Shown: positions 5,835 to 6,115 of the stretch, piece by piece
Layout: each line of letters starts with the position of its first letter
Numbering within the stretch: the stretch's first letter is position 1
NCBI GenBank assembly: GCA_964428805.1
Contig: CAYRZF010000108.1
Coordinates: 1 to 6,115 of the forward strand
Direction: 5' to 3'
Length of the DNA stretch: 6,115 bases
Origin: CAYRZF01 sp964428805
GTDB taxonomy: Bacteria; Methylomirabilota; Methylomirabilia; Rokubacteriales; CSP1-6
Program-made: the position numbers and the translations under genes
Notes under the pieces: generated by a model
What the model was told of the DNA's origin: nothing
Seen by the model: only the letters and a program-made list of their open reading frames with translations
The model's database searches: none

Positions 5835-6060
5835 CGAGTGCCCCAGCATTTCTACTGGGCTCGGACTATCTCTTCACCCACCTTGATCTTCGCATCAAGG
5901 GAGGGTGTCGGGCGCTTATGAGGCCTTATCGGGATGGGCTCCTCAGCCTCTAGTCTCTGCACGTTCCTGCCTACGCCTTCGCCCTTCGGCAGGCTTCGCT
6001 CAGGGTTACCGTTCCGAATCGCGATGGGTTCGGGGCAGGCTTCCCTGAATTCACCCGATG

Positions 6061-6115
6061 TTACAACCACAGTTTCCTGTGGAAGCTGCCGTCCAGCGTG
6101 AACTTCTCGATGGCA
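6061..6115 (-). CDS. C-terminal end of a possible intron-encoded protein (partial)
   Basis: A reading frame enters from beyond base 6115 and ends at TAA (6063-6061), giving AIEKFTLDGSFHRKLWL as the last 17 residues. Sixteen of the 17 codons end in G or C, as expected for a real gene in this GC-rich genome. It lies on the intron strand, upstream of P3, and its end overlaps the guide sequence and P2. An open frame in the P1 loop of a group I intron usually encodes a homing endonuclease, but 17 residues are too few to recognise LAGLIDADG, GIY-YIG, HNH or PD-(D/E)xK families, and I claim none. It could also be a chance frame. Confidence 0.4.
   Translation of the reverse strand, partial: AIEKFTLDGSFHRKLWL
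6084..6089 (-). other. Internal guide sequence (P1 3' strand) of the group I intron
   Basis: GCAGCU read on the - strand from 6089 to 6084 lies one base before P2, where the guide sequence belongs. It can pair with the inferred 5' exon end G30-G31-C32-U33-G34-U35: U35 with G6089 as the conserved U-G wobble at the splice site, then four Watson-Crick pairs, then a G-U pair. The 5' exon is not in the window; its bases 30-31 are inferred from the complementary CCACA of the 3' exon, and 32-33 from the near-universal C/U-U of anticodon loops. That independent expectations match the guide supports the whole model. Confidence 0.65.

Larger units (their letters stand above)
5835..6115 (-). ncRNA. Group I self-splicing intron, 3' part with catalytic core (5' end beyond window)
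   Basis: Elements in - strand order: P2 6082-6067 (CCACAG, GAAA tetraloop, CTGTGG); P3 5' side 6059-6054 (ATCGGG); P4 6048-6043/6005-6000 (TCAGGG/CCCTGA); P5 region with CCGAA/TTCGG (6033-6029/6018-6014); P6 5993-5988/5971-5966 (CCTGCC/GGCAGG); P7 5955-5951/5868-5864 (GACTA/TAGTC) within the hallmark AGAGACTAGA and GATAGTCC wording; P3 3' side 5933-5928 (CCCGAT), or alternatively 5913-5908; P8 5907-5894/5887-5875; J8/7 AAGAGA; P9 5859-5842, a 7-pair stem with GAAA loop. The intron ends with the obligatory G at 5835. An extra small stem between P7 and the P3 3' side (5948-5937, GGCT/AGCC) recalls subgroup IA, while the GAAA loops on P2 and P9 recall the tRNA introns of subgroup IC3. All core parts look intact, so self-splicing is plausible. 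Confidence 0.9.

Noticed and set aside
5820..5850. Complete tRNA with a CGU (Thr) or other anticodon read straight from CTCGTAA
   Set aside because: The bases before CTCGTAA (GGGCA) do not pair with CCACA, so no anticodon stem forms. The upstream sequence instead folds as P9 and P7 of a group I intron, and G at 5835 is its last base.
5852..6070. Small - strand open frame of 72 codons within the intron
   Set aside because: It lies entirely over the ribozyme core (P2-P9), has no ribosome binding site or motif, and is explained by RNA structure.
5790..6115. tmRNA (ssrA) 3' end
   Set aside because: The T arm and CCA could fit, but the AGAGACTAGA/GATAGTCC pair, P8 and P9 are group I intron hallmarks, and no tag-peptide frame or pseudoknot pattern was seen.

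Overview
This is a GC-rich bacterial segment with six protein genes and, at its right end, an RNA element that is the most notable feature of the window. A Gram-negative cell plan is suggested by a lipoprotein-type HtrA protease and by a solute-binding protein with a cleavable, non-lipoprotein signal peptide. I cannot name the organism. The gene style resembles uncultivated GC-rich lineages such as Methylomirabilota/Rokubacteria or some Proteobacteria, but this is only a guess.

Left part (1-2456). The + strand opens with the C-terminal end of a MoeB/ThiF-type adenylyltransferase (1-249). A small flavin split-barrel protein of the pyridoxamine-phosphate-oxidase-like type follows (265-759). Facing them on the - strand is a two-gene unit, moaB (2456-1938) then a lipoprotein HtrA/DegP-type serine protease with one PDZ domain (1903-776). 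The moeB-type and moaB genes tie this part to molybdenum cofactor (or related sulfur-carrier) biosynthesis.

Middle part (2457-5792). A 182-base divergent control region carries a good sigma70-type promoter for moaB on the - strand. It also carries a weaker candidate promoter for the + strand, whose -35/-10 spacer holds a perfect 7+7 inverted repeat that could be an operator. The + strand operon encodes two MalF/MalG-like (UgpA/UgpE-like) permeases and a UgpB-like solute-binding protein, and ends at a strong hairpin. No ATPase is encoded here, so the importer must borrow one from elsewhere.

Right part (5794-6115, - strand). The sequence reads as the 3' half of a tRNA with encoded CCA, preceded directly by the catalytic core of a group I self-splicing intron (P2, P3, P4-P6, P7, P8 and P9 can all be drawn). 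The internal guide sequence predicts a 5' exon ending G-C-U-G-U, and the 3' exon begins U-A-A. Together they rebuild a GUU anticodon, so the host gene is tRNA-Asn, interrupted between positions 35 and 36. The 5' exon lies beyond the window. A GC3-rich reading frame enters from outside and ends over the guide sequence and P2, suggesting an intron-encoded protein in the P1 loop.
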